A DNA stretch of 64,000 nt from Marinobacter sp. SS21 (lineage in GTDB: Bacteria; Pseudomonadota; Gammaproteobacteria; Pseudomonadales; Oleiphilaceae). The notes under the pieces were generated by a model, which saw nothing but the letters and a program-made list of their open reading frames with translations, made no database searches and was not told where the DNA came from. The stretch is taken from NCBI RefSeq assembly GCF_028369065.1, contig NZ_JAQNDA010000009.1:113046-177045 (forward strand). The letters run 5' to 3'. Positions 37,958 through 47,214 of the stretch are shown here, piece by piece; position 1 is the stretch's first letter, and each line of letters starts with the position of its first letter. The position numbers and the translations under genes are program-made.

Positions 37958-38914
37958 CTAGATCGCCGCCAGTGCGGTCTTGTAATTCTGGCCCGTCAAG
38001 GACTCTGAAACCGCCCAAAGCTGGGCTGCGATGCGCGGGTCTTGGGCGTGGCGTGCAATTTTAGCCTTGGCCGGCGGCCCAAATATCTCAAAAAGGTGTT
38101 TAGGCCCGATGTAGTCGCCGCCCTGGACCTGTTCCGAGGTAGCGGCATACAGCGTCGGTAAACAACCCATGTCCGGGGCTTGCGAGACGAATGGCGCGAC
38201 GCGCTCGCTGATCTTCACCAGGGCGGCGTGACGCTCGGCCAGTGCGGCATTCGCGAGGCTGGTGGAGGACAAGCCGGGATGGACGATGATCGAGCGAATC
38301 GGCACCGTATGGTTGGCGAACTGGCGCTGCAGTTCCAGGCCGAACAGCAGGTTGGCCAGCTTGCTCTGGCAATAGGCGGTGGCGCCGTTGTACTTCCGGC
38401 TTAGTTGCAGGTCGTCAAAATGGATCTTGCCGGCCCAATGCGCCAGGCTGGCGGTGGAGACCACGCGCGCATCCGGCGACTTGCGCAGCAACCCGAGCAA
38501 CTGGGCCGTGAGCGCGAAGTGACCGAGGTGATTGGTGCCGAGCTGCATCTCAAAGCCATCGACGGTCTGCTGACGCTGAATCCAGCCGATACCGGCGTTG
38601 TTGATCAACACATCGATACGCTCGTACTGCTGGTTGAGTTTCTCGGCACAGACGCTCACAGATTTCAGATCCGCCAGGTTCAGCGCGATCAGATCAATGT
38701 CAGCGGCCCCGACCGCCCCGATGATGGCGTCGCGGGCCTCCTCCGCCTTGGCAAGATTACGGCAGGCCATAATGACCTTGCCCCCCTTCGCCGCCAGTAC
38801 CTTGGCTGCCTCAAAGCCGATACCGCTGTTAGCGCCGGTAATCAGAAAGATCTTTCCGGCTTGCTCCGGAACATGCTGTTCCGCCCAGGAAGGGATAGGG
38901 GATTGCTTGGCCAT
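37958..38914 (-). CDS. Short-chain dehydrogenase/reductase (retinol dehydrogenase-like)
   Basis: 318 residues. The cofactor motif TGANSGIGFEAAK is at about 26-38, NNAGIG at about 106-111, and the active-site YCQSKLANLLF (YxxxK) at about 182-192. The C-terminal YIGPKHLFEIFGPPAKA pattern fits the retinol dehydrogenase/WW-domain oxidoreductase group of SDRs. It is an NAD(P)-dependent oxidoreductase of unknown substrate standing alone among remnants and repeats. Confidence 0.92.
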   Translation of the reverse strand: MAKQSPIPSWAEQHVPEQAGKIFLITGANSGIGFEAAKVLAAKGGKVIMACRNLAKAEEARDAIIGAVGAADIDLIALNLADLKSVSVCAEKLNQQYERIDVLINNAGIGWIQRQQTVDGFEMQLGTNHLGHFALTAQLLGLLRKSPDARVVSTASLAHWAGKIHFDDLQLSRKYNGATAYCQSKLANLLFGLELQRQFANHTVPIRSIIVHPGLSSTSLANAALAERHAALVKISERVAPFVSQAPDMGCLPTLYAATSEQVQGGDYIGPKHLFEIFGPPAKAKIARHAQDPRIAAQLWAVSESLTGQNYKTALAAI

Positions 38915-39022
38915 GCTTCACCTCAGTTCGATGGGTTTCGAACCATATCATACTTTGATAAGTATCGAAGTCAATCTGCGGGCCTTGCTTACTTATCCGG
39001 GCCAGCTCCGCGTTAGGGCAAC

Positions 39023-39087
39023 GGAAACCGGGACAGAACTATTTTCACTTGATTGACAGGCTATTAAATAAATCTGTCCCGGTTTTT
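39023..39087. repeat. Palindromic repeat family A, copy 3 (best example)
   Basis: GGAAACCGGGACAGAACT, then ATTTTCACTTGATTGACAGG, then CTATTAAATAAATCTGTCCC and GGTTTTT. The arms AAACCGGGACAGA and TCTGTCCCGGTTT are perfect 13-base complements. Confidence 0.92.
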
Positions 39088-39142
39088 CGCTCCGGTTTTT
39101 CGCTGGGGAAGCTGGGGCAGAGTGGACTAGGGGAGGTCCAGA

Positions 39143-39319
39143 ATCCCGTTGACCCCCTTTGCTCTTTTAGTTGGGGAGCTGTCCACCGCGCGGGCAGTGG
39201 CTGTGGGGCGATATCTGGCCGACCAGGGCGCACCCGAAAGACGCATGGTCGCTGATGGGACTTCTCCGGAGGGCTTACAACAAAATCGGATCATCGAATT
39301 CAATCTGACGGACCGTTGA
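39143..39319 (+). pseudogene. OmpA-like C-terminal remnant
   Basis: After an in-frame stop at 39128 the frame encodes 58 codons ending LSTARAVAVGRYLADQGAPERRMVADGTSPEG and QQNRIIEFNLTDR, the end of a peptidoglycan-associating OmpA/MotB domain. No start or upstream domain remains. A full OmpA-family gene follows 250 bases later, so this may be left over from an earlier or duplicated copy. Confidence 0.6.
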
Positions 39320-39573
39320 GTTGCTCCCACCGCATCACGTCAAAATGTGAACCATTGTAAAATCAGGCGGTTACCACAGTCTGACTTGGTCGAACTGACA
39401 GCGGTATCCAGCTTACGGGCCAATGCTGCTTTATGGGCCACTAATATATTTTCTTGCCCATTAACAAAAAGAAACATTCAGTCACATTCCTGTGAGCTTA
39501 GCAAGAATATTACTCGCCAAGGACCCTTCGGGCGACAGCCAAAAACCAAATACGTGAAAGGTATCACGCTTCC

Positions 39574-40677
39574 ATGACTCAACTTCCCAAGCTTCTGCTG
39601 GCTGGATGCGTAGCACTCCCCCTTAACTGGGCGCACGCTGACACCAATCATTTTCCGTTGTCCTACAGCTTCGTTGGTGCTGAAGTCGGTTTTGTCGACT
39701 CCGGCAATTCGAAAGACAAGTCGTCCAATATCGATAACCTCGCAAACTACCCGGAATACGGCCTTACATTGGGGCATCAGTTCAACCCCAATTTCACGTT
39801 GATGGGGGCATTCAGCTATGGCGACGCTGAGACCCGTTCAACCGATATCGACACCGAAATTCTGCGGGGCTCAATCGCCGGTCGCATTCATCCCGGGAAA
39901 TTCCGGCTCGCCAACTGGCGTCCGTTTGCGGGGCTGGGCTACAGCTACACCGACATTGACGTCGACGGCGCACTTGATTCAAAAACCGAAGACGCCCTGT
40001 ACCTCGAAGGCGGCTTCCAGCGCATGGTAAGTGAACGTATTGTTTTCGAAGCCGGTGCGCGTGCCCGTACAGAACTGGAAGATGGCTACGTTGATGGCCA
40101 GGTCTTTGCCGGCGTTCAGTTCCTGTTCAACCGTTCTTATCCGCAGGCTCCCAGAAACCAGCTTCCCGAGCTCCCTGCGCCCGTCGCTCCGCCTGTCGCT
40201 CCGCCCGCCGACACCGACGGCGATGGTGTTCCCGACCCACGCGACTTGTGCCCCAACACCCCCCGGGGTGCCTTGGTGGATGAAGATGGCTGCGCCCGGG
40301 AGCTGACCCGTGAAATCAAGGAAACCCTGTACGTTGAGTTCGACCTCGACGGCACGGACGTCAAGCCGGAGTACTTCGATGACATCGGAAAACTGGCGGA
40401 ATTAATGACCCAGTACCCGACCAGCCGGATTCTGCTTGAGGGTCACACCGACAGTACCGGCAGCTCACGCTACAACCAGAATCTTTCCCAGAGCCGCGCA
40501 GACTCTGTCATGAAGGTATTGGTTCAGGAATTCAACATTGGTTCCGAGCGCATTTCGACGACGGGCATGGGGGAATCACAGCCTGTTGCCGACAACGCAA
40601 CTGATGAAGGCCGCGCTACAAACCGGCGTGTTGAGGCCATCCTCACCGGTAAACACACTGAAATAATGCAGAAATAA
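39574..40677 (+). CDS. OmpA-family outer membrane protein (OprF-like)
   Basis: 367 residues. Signal peptide to about residue 22; an eight-strand beta-barrel to about 190; a proline-rich hinge (PAPVAPPVAPP); a thrombospondin type 3-like calcium motif (DTDGDGVPDPRDLCPNTPRGALVDEDGC); and a C-terminal OmpA domain (ILLEGHTDSTGSSRYNQNLSQSRADSVMKVL, GMGESQPVADNATDEGRATNRRVE) that binds peptidoglycan. It should link outer membrane and cell wall. It lies 14 bases before the Ig-like lipoprotein gene, suggesting one operon. Confidence 0.93.
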   Translation: MTQLPKLLLAGCVALPLNWAHADTNHFPLSYSFVGAEVGFVDSGNSKDKSSNIDNLANYPEYGLTLGHQFNPNFTLMGAFSYGDAETRSTDIDTEILRGSIAGRIHPGKFRLANWRPFAGLGYSYTDIDVDGALDSKTEDALYLEGGFQRMVSERIVFEAGARARTELEDGYVDGQVFAGVQFLFNRSYPQAPRNQLPELPAPVAPPVAPPADTDGDGVPDPRDLCPNTPRGALVDEDGCARELTREIKETLYVEFDLDGTDVKPEYFDDIGKLAELMTQYPTSRILLEGHTDSTGSSRYNQNLSQSRADSVMKVLVQEFNIGSERISTTGMGESQPVADNATDEGRATNRRVEAILTGKHTEIMQK

Positions 40678-40691
40678 AAAAGGGGCTCACC

Positions 40692-42917
40692 ATGACTCAT
40701 TTCAAATCTCACCTGGGGATCGGCGTGACGGCACTCGCCCTTCTCATCGCCGGCTGCGGCGGTGGCAGCGGTCCTAGCGACCCTCGGATTCCGGCCGAAA
40801 ACTCGCCGTCCGATGGTGGTGGTGACAGCACTGTGGGTGGCGTGCAGGAAACTTTCTGCACATCCGAGAGCACCGTTTTTGAAGTGTCTGAATTCGTGCC
40901 TGAGGATGGCGAGCAGGACGTAGCCCTCAACAGCAGCATTCGGGTGACCTTCAACACCGATGTTGACGCAGCTTCTGTTAGCCAGAATTCCCTGCCGCTG
41001 ACCATTAACGGCAACGCAATCGTGGTCTCAGCGTCTTACAACACTCTGGGCAAGGCCGTCGTCATCAACCCCGATATGGACCTGATGCCCAATACCGACT
41101 ACCAGGTAACCGCCACGACGGACCTGCGGGCTCTCTGTGACGAGGAAGGTGACCTGGTCAAGAACCTGACCGCAAACGACTCCGCCGCATTCAGAACGGG
41201 CGGCGAGGTCGATAATCAGGGACCGTCAGCGGTTGCTTCCTCCCCAGAGGATGGTGAAACGCTCGCTCCGACCGACACCAATATCTATGTCGAGTTCGAC
41301 GAAGAGATCGATCCTCAGTCCGTCAACTCTGGCAACTTTACCGTTACCGAGATCGACGAGAACGGCAACCCGGTTGGCACTGTAGAAGGTGTGATCAATC
41401 CGGTGGGCAACTCCATCGAGTTTAATCCCGACAGCAATCTGAGCTTCCAGACCTTCTACGAGATTACGGTGGATACCACCATCACCGATCTCGCCGGTAA
41501 CGGTCTGGTCCAGTCCGAGACTTATACCTTCCGTACCGGTGGTCTGGTCGTCCTGCTGGACAACACCCTGCTGGCACAGCCGAAGTCATCCCAGAGTGCG
41601 GACGGTTTCGATAGCGGCATGCTGGTTGACGGCCTGCATTCACTGGGCGGCACCTTGCTATCCGCACTGGAATTTGGCGATTCCGAGGACGGCCTGAACA
41701 GCCTCGACAATGCGCTGATCCTGCAGATTCCTCTGGTGGAAGACCTTCTCACGGCCTTGACCAGTCTGAATGCTGGAGAGACGCCAACTCTGGAAGGTAC
41801 TGATTTTACCCAGTATTCATCTGCACTGGTTGCCGTGTGTGACCCGAAATCAGTCACCACCACCGATCCGTCTGCGGACTGCACGCTGGCTCTGGATCTG
41901 GGTCTGGACGTAACGCAACTCCAGAGTCTGGCCGATGCCTTCACCGGCGGTAATCCAGAGCAGATTCCGGTGCTGATACAGGCCATGGCGGAGACCTTCG
42001 CTTCCGGTGACTTCAACAACCTGCCCCAGGAGCTCTCCGATGTTCTGGGTGGTCAGCTGTTCCCGAGAAACGACGGACTCGGCGTCGAATTGCGCCTGGT
42101 GGACGACAGCGGCATTCCACTGCCTGCTCAGGTTGAAGACGCCCTGTTGATGGTGCTGGATGCGTTCAATGCCATTCCGGTACTGGGAGAGCTGTTCAAC
42201 CTGGATGATGGCAAGTCAATCGTCGATCTGGGCCTGCTGGAAGGTTCCCTGCTGGGTGTTGATCTGGGTGGACTGGTCTCTGTGGATGTTCTCAGTGGCA
42301 CGCAAACGTTTATTGGTGAAGACGGCGTGCTCAATCTCGGCGGCGCCCTGTTCGACCTGTTGCTCGGCATGATTCCCGAGCCGGGAGCGCCTGAGCTGCC
42401 AGGTGGTGATCTGCCTCTGTCACCCGAGGATCTGCCCTTGATTGGTGATTTGCTGAACATGGAAGATTTCCCGCTGGACCCTGCACGTCTCGGTGAGTTG
42501 GCCGACATGCTGCAGCTGCCGGAAGACTTTGAGTTCGATCCGGCAACCCTGCCGCTGATCGGCGATATTCTGTCAGCGCTGCCCAACGATTTCCCGGGTG
42601 AGCTTCCAGATGGCGGCGCTGAACAGCTGCCACTACTCGGTGACCTGATCATGCTGCTGGACCCATCCAACCTGGGTGACTTTGACGGCAACCCACTGGC
42701 CTCCATCCCGGTTCTGGGTGACCTGGTTGAACAGCTGATTGCCCTGAGCGAGGGTGGCGGTGGGTCATTCCCGCTGGTTGGTGAGCTGACCGCACTGCTG
42801 GAAGGTGGCGATCTGGGTGGGGACAGCCCTCTTGCTCCACTAACCGATCTGCTCAACCAGGAGCAGCTGAGTGATGCTCCGTTGCTGGGTGATCTCCTGG
42901 GCTTGTTGGGAGGCTAA
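40692..42917 (+). CDS. Large lipoprotein with bacterial Ig-like (Big_5) domains
   Basis: 741 residues. Lipobox LIAGC (Cys22) then a serine/glycine linker. Two Ig-like domains of the Big_5 type are seen: FVPEDGEQDVALNSSIRVTFNTDVD (about 60-165) and SSPEDGETLAPTDTNIYVEFDEEID (about 180-280). The rest, from about 290, is rich in leucine, aspartate and proline with recurrent LPLIGDLL/LPLLGDLI/IPVLGDLV motifs, a low-complexity repeat of about 35-40 residues. It is surface or periplasm exposed; an adhesin-like or cell-envelope role is inferred. A strong terminator follows. Confidence 0.85.
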   Translation: MTHFKSHLGIGVTALALLIAGCGGGSGPSDPRIPAENSPSDGGGDSTVGGVQETFCTSESTVFEVSEFVPEDGEQDVALNSSIRVTFNTDVDAASVSQNSLPLTINGNAIVVSASYNTLGKAVVINPDMDLMPNTDYQVTATTDLRALCDEEGDLVKNLTANDSAAFRTGGEVDNQGPSAVASSPEDGETLAPTDTNIYVEFDEEIDPQSVNSGNFTVTEIDENGNPVGTVEGVINPVGNSIEFNPDSNLSFQTFYEITVDTTITDLAGNGLVQSETYTFRTGGLVVLLDNTLLAQPKSSQSADGFDSGMLVDGLHSLGGTLLSALEFGDSEDGLNSLDNALILQIPLVEDLLTALTSLNAGETPTLEGTDFTQYSSALVAVCDPKSVTTTDPSADCTLALDLGLDVTQLQSLADAFTGGNPEQIPVLIQAMAETFASGDFNNLPQELSDVLGGQLFPRNDGLGVELRLVDDSGIPLPAQVEDALLMVLDAFNAIPVLGELFNLDDGKSIVDLGLLEGSLLGVDLGGLVSVDVLSGTQTFIGEDGVLNLGGALFDLLLGMIPEPGAPELPGGDLPLSPEDLPLIGDLLNMEDFPLDPARLGELADMLQLPEDFEFDPATLPLIGDILSALPNDFPGELPDGGAEQLPLLGDLIMLLDPSNLGDFDGNPLASIPVLGDLVEQLIALSEGGGGSFPLVGELTALLEGGDLGGDSPLAPLTDLLNQEQLSDAPLLGDLLGLLGG

Positions 42918-42935
42918 CTCCGATAAGGCACCACC

Positions 42936-42963
42936 AAAAAACCCGCCGGTTGGCGGGTTTTTT
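42936..42963 (+). terminator. Rho-independent terminator
   Basis: AAAAAACCCGCC, loop GGTT, GGCGGGTTTTTT, 18 bases after the stop codon of the lipoprotein gene. Stem plus U6 tract is textbook, and the A tract makes it bidirectional. Confidence 0.95.
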
Positions 42964-43006
42964 GATGTCTGGAATAAAGAAATTTTTATCGTTTTACCTT
43001 CCGGGG

Positions 43007-43118
43007 TGGGGAAGGGCAAAAGGCAAGACCCGGCCCTCATGCTCGTATGTCAGCCTCCCGTAGCGGCGGTGAGTGTGCCGACTACCAGCCTACGCCCAAA
43101 TAAATCTGTCGCGGTTTT
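43007..43118. repeat. Cluster of three dispersed repeats
   Basis: In order: a right half of family B (GGGCAAAAGGCAAGACCC, 43014-43031), the second copy of the 45-bp repeat (43049-43093, inverted relative to 37645-37689), and a family A right arm (AAATAAATCTGTCGCGGTTTT, 43098-43118). A further decayed A arm (AATCAGTCCCAGTTTTT) ends just before the AraC gene. Confidence 0.85.
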
Positions 43119-43182
43119 AGTGAAAATAGATCAGTCTTGGTTTTTCTGACGAATCAGTCCCAGTTTTTAGAGGGTCTCGGTT

Positions 43183-43953
43183 GTGGGCGCGGAACTTTAT
43201 TTATGGGACGATCAGTTCGTCTGGATGGGCAGTCTGGCCACCGACAACGTCTCCAATCGTTATGCCGTGACTATGATGATGTCACTGGATGGGAAGCCGA
43301 TGGATGTCACGCTGGCCACCGGTGACGTGATAAGCAGCCGCGCTCTTCTGGTGTTGCCGCGAATCAAAGCCACGCTTCACGCCTCGCTGAGACCCTTCAT
43401 GAGCGTGAATTGGGATCCTCACAGCCGGGAATTCCACGCACTGTCACAAGTTCTGAGCGAGCATGGTGGCAAGATGCACTTACCAGATGCCCTGGTACAG
43501 CAGTACGCACCGGTATTCACGGAAATTCTCAACACGCCTTCCTCTTGCGGTTATTTGGCCGGCCAAATTAAGGCCTTGTTTCAAGCCATTTGTCCTGACT
43601 ATTACAATTTTCCACAAGCTGATGCTCGAGTGCTGTGCGTTGCAAATCGTTTGCGCGAAGAACTTCCAAGCGGCGTAAACGCCGATGCTCTAGCGACCGA
43701 ACTGGGGCTTTCGGCAGGCCGCCTGAGCCACTTGTTCACCGCGCAGCTGGGTATCAGCATGCGCAATTTCCTTCTATGGGCCAAAGCGCGACGCGCCATC
43801 GGAGAATTGACTTCTGGACGTCGGCTCACTGATATCGCATTAGGAGCGGGCTTCGCCGATTCGGCACATTTCACTCGCACACTTCAGCAGCACTATTCCG
43901 TCACTCCGTCTTTCCTCGCCAATGATGCAGAAGTGTCGTTGCATCGGTGTTAG
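43183..43953 (+). CDS. AraC-family transcriptional regulator
   Basis: 256 residues from a GTG at 43183. The N-terminal half is a compact cupin-like sensor (ELYLWDDQFVWMGSLATDNVSNRYAVTMMMSLDG). The C-terminal half has two helix-turn-helix units (NADALATELGLSAGRLSHLFTAQLGISMRNFLLW and LTDIALGAGFADSAHFTRTLQQHYSVTPSFL). The start is uncertain because repeat sequence abuts it. It precedes a serine hydrolase gene in the same direction and could regulate it. Confidence 0.85.
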   Translation: MGAELYLWDDQFVWMGSLATDNVSNRYAVTMMMSLDGKPMDVTLATGDVISSRALLVLPRIKATLHASLRPFMSVNWDPHSREFHALSQVLSEHGGKMHLPDALVQQYAPVFTEILNTPSSCGYLAGQIKALFQAICPDYYNFPQADARVLCVANRLREELPSGVNADALATELGLSAGRLSHLFTAQLGISMRNFLLWAKARRAIGELTSGRRLTDIALGAGFADSAHFTRTLQQHYSVTPSFLANDAEVSLHRC

Positions 43954-44174
43954 GAAGTCTCTTCTGTTTTTATCGCCGTTGCCATGACCGTCTCCCCGTA
44001 GTTCAGGCTTAGCCGCCTTCTCACCTGGCTTGCCGTAGCAGGGACATTCAAGTCATGCCTTAGTGAGTCCTCTATATTGCTCCCTCATCCAAATGGACCT
44101 CGTCCCATGTACTGCACAGCGCTCCCATGGATGGACCAGTAACCAACAACAATCAATGGCTGGAGTAATTCAAT

Positions 44175-45404
44175 ATGAGCGATCTGACCCTGACTACAGG
44201 ATACTTCTCGTGGCTGAGTAAGGTCTGGAACAAATTGATGGATATTAAAGCGGTCATGACCTACGCCGCGTCCTTCAAGCCAAAGAATATCGATAGAAAC
44301 TTCCGCAATTTTCACCTGGAGCGTCCCTCAGTCCGTATTCCCAATAACGGTCCGATACAGAGCTTTGAATACGATCGGGTGAAACAGGTTTTTCCCCAAA
44401 GCTATACCTACAACGGTGAAGAGCGAGATCTGGGGGATTTGCTGCGCCGTTTCCACTGGACCGGCATGGTGGTTCTTAAGAACGGCTACATTGTTCATGA
44501 GGATTATGCGCGCGGTAATTCCGCAGAGGATCATCACATTGAATTCTCTGTCACCAAATCATTGACCGCCATCATCTTTGGCATCGCCCGCGACGAAGGG
44601 CTGATTCCCGACCTGGACGCCCAGGTAGTCGACATCATCCCCGAGCTGAAAGGTTCCGGCTATGACGGCGTAACCATTCAGCAGGTGCTGGATATGACCA
44701 CCGGCATTCGCTTCACAGAAGTATACGATGACCTCAATTCCGATATCGTGCGGATGACCGTAGCCATGCTGCGTGGCTCCATGGATGAGTTCGCAAAAAC
44801 CATGGTGCGAGAACGCGAGCCTGGCACCTACAACCATTACGCCAGCATCCACACACATATTCTGTCCTGGATTATTCGTAAGGTCACCGGAGTGCCCTTT
44901 GTGGATTATTTTCGCGACAAACTCTGGTCAAAAATCGGTGCTGAATCTGATGCCTATTTGCTGCAGGATGCCTGCGGTGAGGGCATGTCCTTCGCCGGTT
45001 CTTCACTGCGTTTACGTGACTTGGCCCGGGTAGGGCAGATGGTACTAAACGGCGGTGTCTCCATGACCGGCGAGCGTGTTGTCTCGGAAGAGTGGCTGCA
45101 GCGCTCCACTACCACCGATACCCCGCAATCCCTGCCCAGCGCGTACCCGGAGATGTCCAATTACCCCTGGGGCTATAAAAACCAATGGTGGATTCCTACC
45201 GAACGGGATGGTGGGGATTTTTCTGCGATTGGAATCTACGGCCAGTTTCTTTACATCAACCCCGCGCGCAAGGTGGTTATCGCGATGAACTCAGCCTATG
45301 AAAACTTCCCCAAGGATGAATTGATCTACGAAGTGATTCCAGCGTTGCAGGCCATCGCAAAACAACTGAGTTTAGAGGCCAACGCGCAGTCCGCACCGGT
45401 GTAA
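44175..45404 (+). CDS. Serine hydrolase, beta-lactamase/6-aminohexanoate-dimer hydrolase-like
   Basis: 409 residues. The SxxK motif SVTK (Ser125-Lys128) and the second motif YNHYASIHTHIL (YAS at about 214-216) mark a penicillin-binding-protein/class C beta-lactamase fold. NPARKVVIAMNSAY is the C-terminal strand. The overall pattern is that of NylB-like esterases or amidases, with no signal peptide. The substrate is unknown. Upstream lies an AraC gene; downstream 258 bases contain only a family A arm (45587-45610). Confidence 0.9.
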   Translation: MSDLTLTTGYFSWLSKVWNKLMDIKAVMTYAASFKPKNIDRNFRNFHLERPSVRIPNNGPIQSFEYDRVKQVFPQSYTYNGEERDLGDLLRRFHWTGMVVLKNGYIVHEDYARGNSAEDHHIEFSVTKSLTAIIFGIARDEGLIPDLDAQVVDIIPELKGSGYDGVTIQQVLDMTTGIRFTEVYDDLNSDIVRMTVAMLRGSMDEFAKTMVREREPGTYNHYASIHTHILSWIIRKVTGVPFVDYFRDKLWSKIGAESDAYLLQDACGEGMSFAGSSLRLRDLARVGQMVLNGGVSMTGERVVSEEWLQRSTTTDTPQSLPSAYPEMSNYPWGYKNQWWIPTERDGGDFSAIGIYGQFLYINPARKVVIAMNSAYENFPKDELIYEVIPALQAIAKQLSLEANAQSAPV

Positions 45405-45662
45405 GCCCATCAGCACGCTACACAGCGGTCATAGATCAGGCTTATCAAATGTTTCGAATTTTCAATTAGCAGCAACCTGCAAAGATGATTATATTTTTTC
45501 GCCGCCTTTGAGAGATTGCGTCAGCGATCCTGAACCCACTGAAACGCCGCCGGGAGTCACCTGTGACTGATAGGAAACTGAGCTCCTAAAATATATCTGT
45601 CCAGGTTTTCTCTATATTACTCAAAGGGTTATTCAATAAATGCAATAGGTAACTCGTGCAAT

Positions 45663-46079
45663 ATGAATATTGTACTTTTGACCAAGCCGGTATTCGGTTG
45701 GCAGCGTCCATTATGGATTGAAGTGCTGATCAACGATCGCTATATGGATCTGATTGACGAGCTCTCAAAGAGAGTCCGTGTTGATGAGGAAGCCGAGGAG
45801 ATTTTAGAGGCCCGGGGCTATTGGCACCGGAAGAGTGAGTTTAAGCGTTGTCGACTGCAAGCCCGTTGTGGCAAACACTTCGTGAACTTCAGGCTGGTGA
45901 ATAATGATGATGGTAAGTCTGTCTATTCCCAGGGAATATGCACTCTGGTTCTGAAGGAGTTGTTTCAGATCACGACACCAGGGAAAAAAGTCTTCTATGC
46001 CGAAGATCAGGCGATCCTAATGGCACTTTATTACTCCACGCGGAACAACACTGCTAAGGAAGGTCTGAATAACTGCTAA
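45663..46079 (+). pseudogene. Unknown gene truncated at its 3' end by the IS5 element
   Basis: The frame encodes 138 residues, of which the last 7 or so (KEGLNNC) come from the IS end. No domain is recognised; the sequence is mixed alpha/beta with KHFVNFRLVNNDDGKSV in the middle. Removing the IS and one CTAA duplication (joining 46057 to 47219) restores the frame to NSVALSESC and a stop at 47244-47246. The interruption therefore replaces only the final nine residues, and the product may still work. Confidence 0.7.
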
Positions 46080-47214
46080 TTTTTGCTGACATTGGCTTTA
46101 GCCGGCAAAAATCTGAAGATTCAGACGCGATTCTCCCAATATTTGTGTGTTTTTTTGCCCGTTTCCCGCCATTTTGGCGGAAAACAGGCGCACTGGCCTT
46201 ACGCCAGCATGTATTTTTCACCAATCAGCAGGTTGCTGAACGCAGCCAGCAAATGCAGCCGGTTATTGTTCTTTGCAAGGCCGCGATAGCGGACCTTGCT
46301 ATAACCGAAGACCTGCTTGATGTACCGGAAGGGGTGTTCCACTTTGGCACGAACACTGGCTTTGATCTTTTCAGCTTTCAGTTTGTCGGCATCCAGCTTC
46401 TTCCGGGAACCAGGTCGTTTGGCAATGAACCAAGAAACGTTTTCGCGGTGTTTATGCTCTCCCCGCTTTTGAATGCCAAGGTATCCGGCATCGCCGAAAA
46501 CTCGTTGCTCTTCACCGTGCAGCAGCTTGTCGGTGGGCACGATGTCGTGAACGTTGGCAGCGGTGGTGTCGATGCTGTGTATCAGGCCCAGCGTGTCATC
46601 GACACCAATGTGCATCTTCATGCCGAAATGCCATTCGTTGCCCTTTCTGGTCTGGTGCATCTCCGGATCACGTTTGCCGGTACTGTTCTTAGTGGAGCTG
46701 GGCGCAGAGATGATAGTGGCATCTACAATGCTGCCTTCGCGCAGTATCAGGCCATTTTTCTCCAAGTGCTTGTTCACTTCTTTGAACAACTCCTTGCCAA
46801 GGCCATGCTGCTCCAAGAAATGCCGAAAATTGAGAATGGTAGTCTCGTCCGGCAAGCGATCCAGCTTCAGACCGGCAAAGTGCCGCATGGATTCGATCTC
46901 GTACAGGGCGTCTTCCATGGCGGGATCACTGAGGTTATAGAACAACTGCATGCAGTGAACTCGCAGCATGGCAGACAGCGGGTACGGAGGCCTTCCGTTC
47001 TGGCCCTTAGGGTAATAACGGGCTACCTTCTTCTCCAGCTGCTTCCACGGAATCAACTTTTCCATCCGTTCCAGAAATATCTCGCGACGTGTCTTGCGCT
47101 TCTTGTTCTGGTATTCGGCTTCGGAGAAGGTCATCTGATCCATGGTGGCAACGAATCCTATGTGGTTGGTGATGGCCGTATTGTCGCTGATTTCGAGACT
47201 TATTCAGAGTCTCC
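46058..47214 (-). mobile_element. IS5-family insertion sequence, complete (1157 bp)
   Basis: Ends GGAAGGTCTGAATAA (left, plus strand) and GGAGACTCTGAATAA (right, minus strand) form imperfect inverted repeats like those of E. coli IS5 (GGAAGGTGCGAATAA). A CTAA target duplication flanks both sides (46054-46057 and 47215-47218), as expected for IS5. It contains one transposase gene and is inserted in the 3' end of an unknown gene. Confidence 0.95.
46199..47143 (-). CDS. IS5-family transposase
   Basis: 314 residues, close in pattern to E. coli IS5 InsH (KRRKTRREIFLERMEKLIPW, RVHCMQLFYNLSDPAMEDALYEIESMRHFA, NFRHFLEQHGL, DATIISAPSSTKN, GNEWHFGMKMHIGVD). The DDE residues are expected in VDATI, GDAGY and VEHPFRYIKQ. 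It looks full length and intact, so the element may still move and could act on related MITE ends. Confidence 0.97.
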   Translation of the reverse strand: MDQMTFSEAEYQNKKRKTRREIFLERMEKLIPWKQLEKKVARYYPKGQNGRPPYPLSAMLRVHCMQLFYNLSDPAMEDALYEIESMRHFAGLKLDRLPDETTILNFRHFLEQHGLGKELFKEVNKHLEKNGLILREGSIVDATIISAPSSTKNSTGKRDPEMHQTRKGNEWHFGMKMHIGVDDTLGLIHSIDTTAANVHDIVPTDKLLHGEEQRVFGDAGYLGIQKRGEHKHRENVSWFIAKRPGSRKKLDADKLKAEKIKASVRAKVEHPFRYIKQVFGYSKVRYRGLAKNNNRLHLLAAFSNLLIGEKYMLA

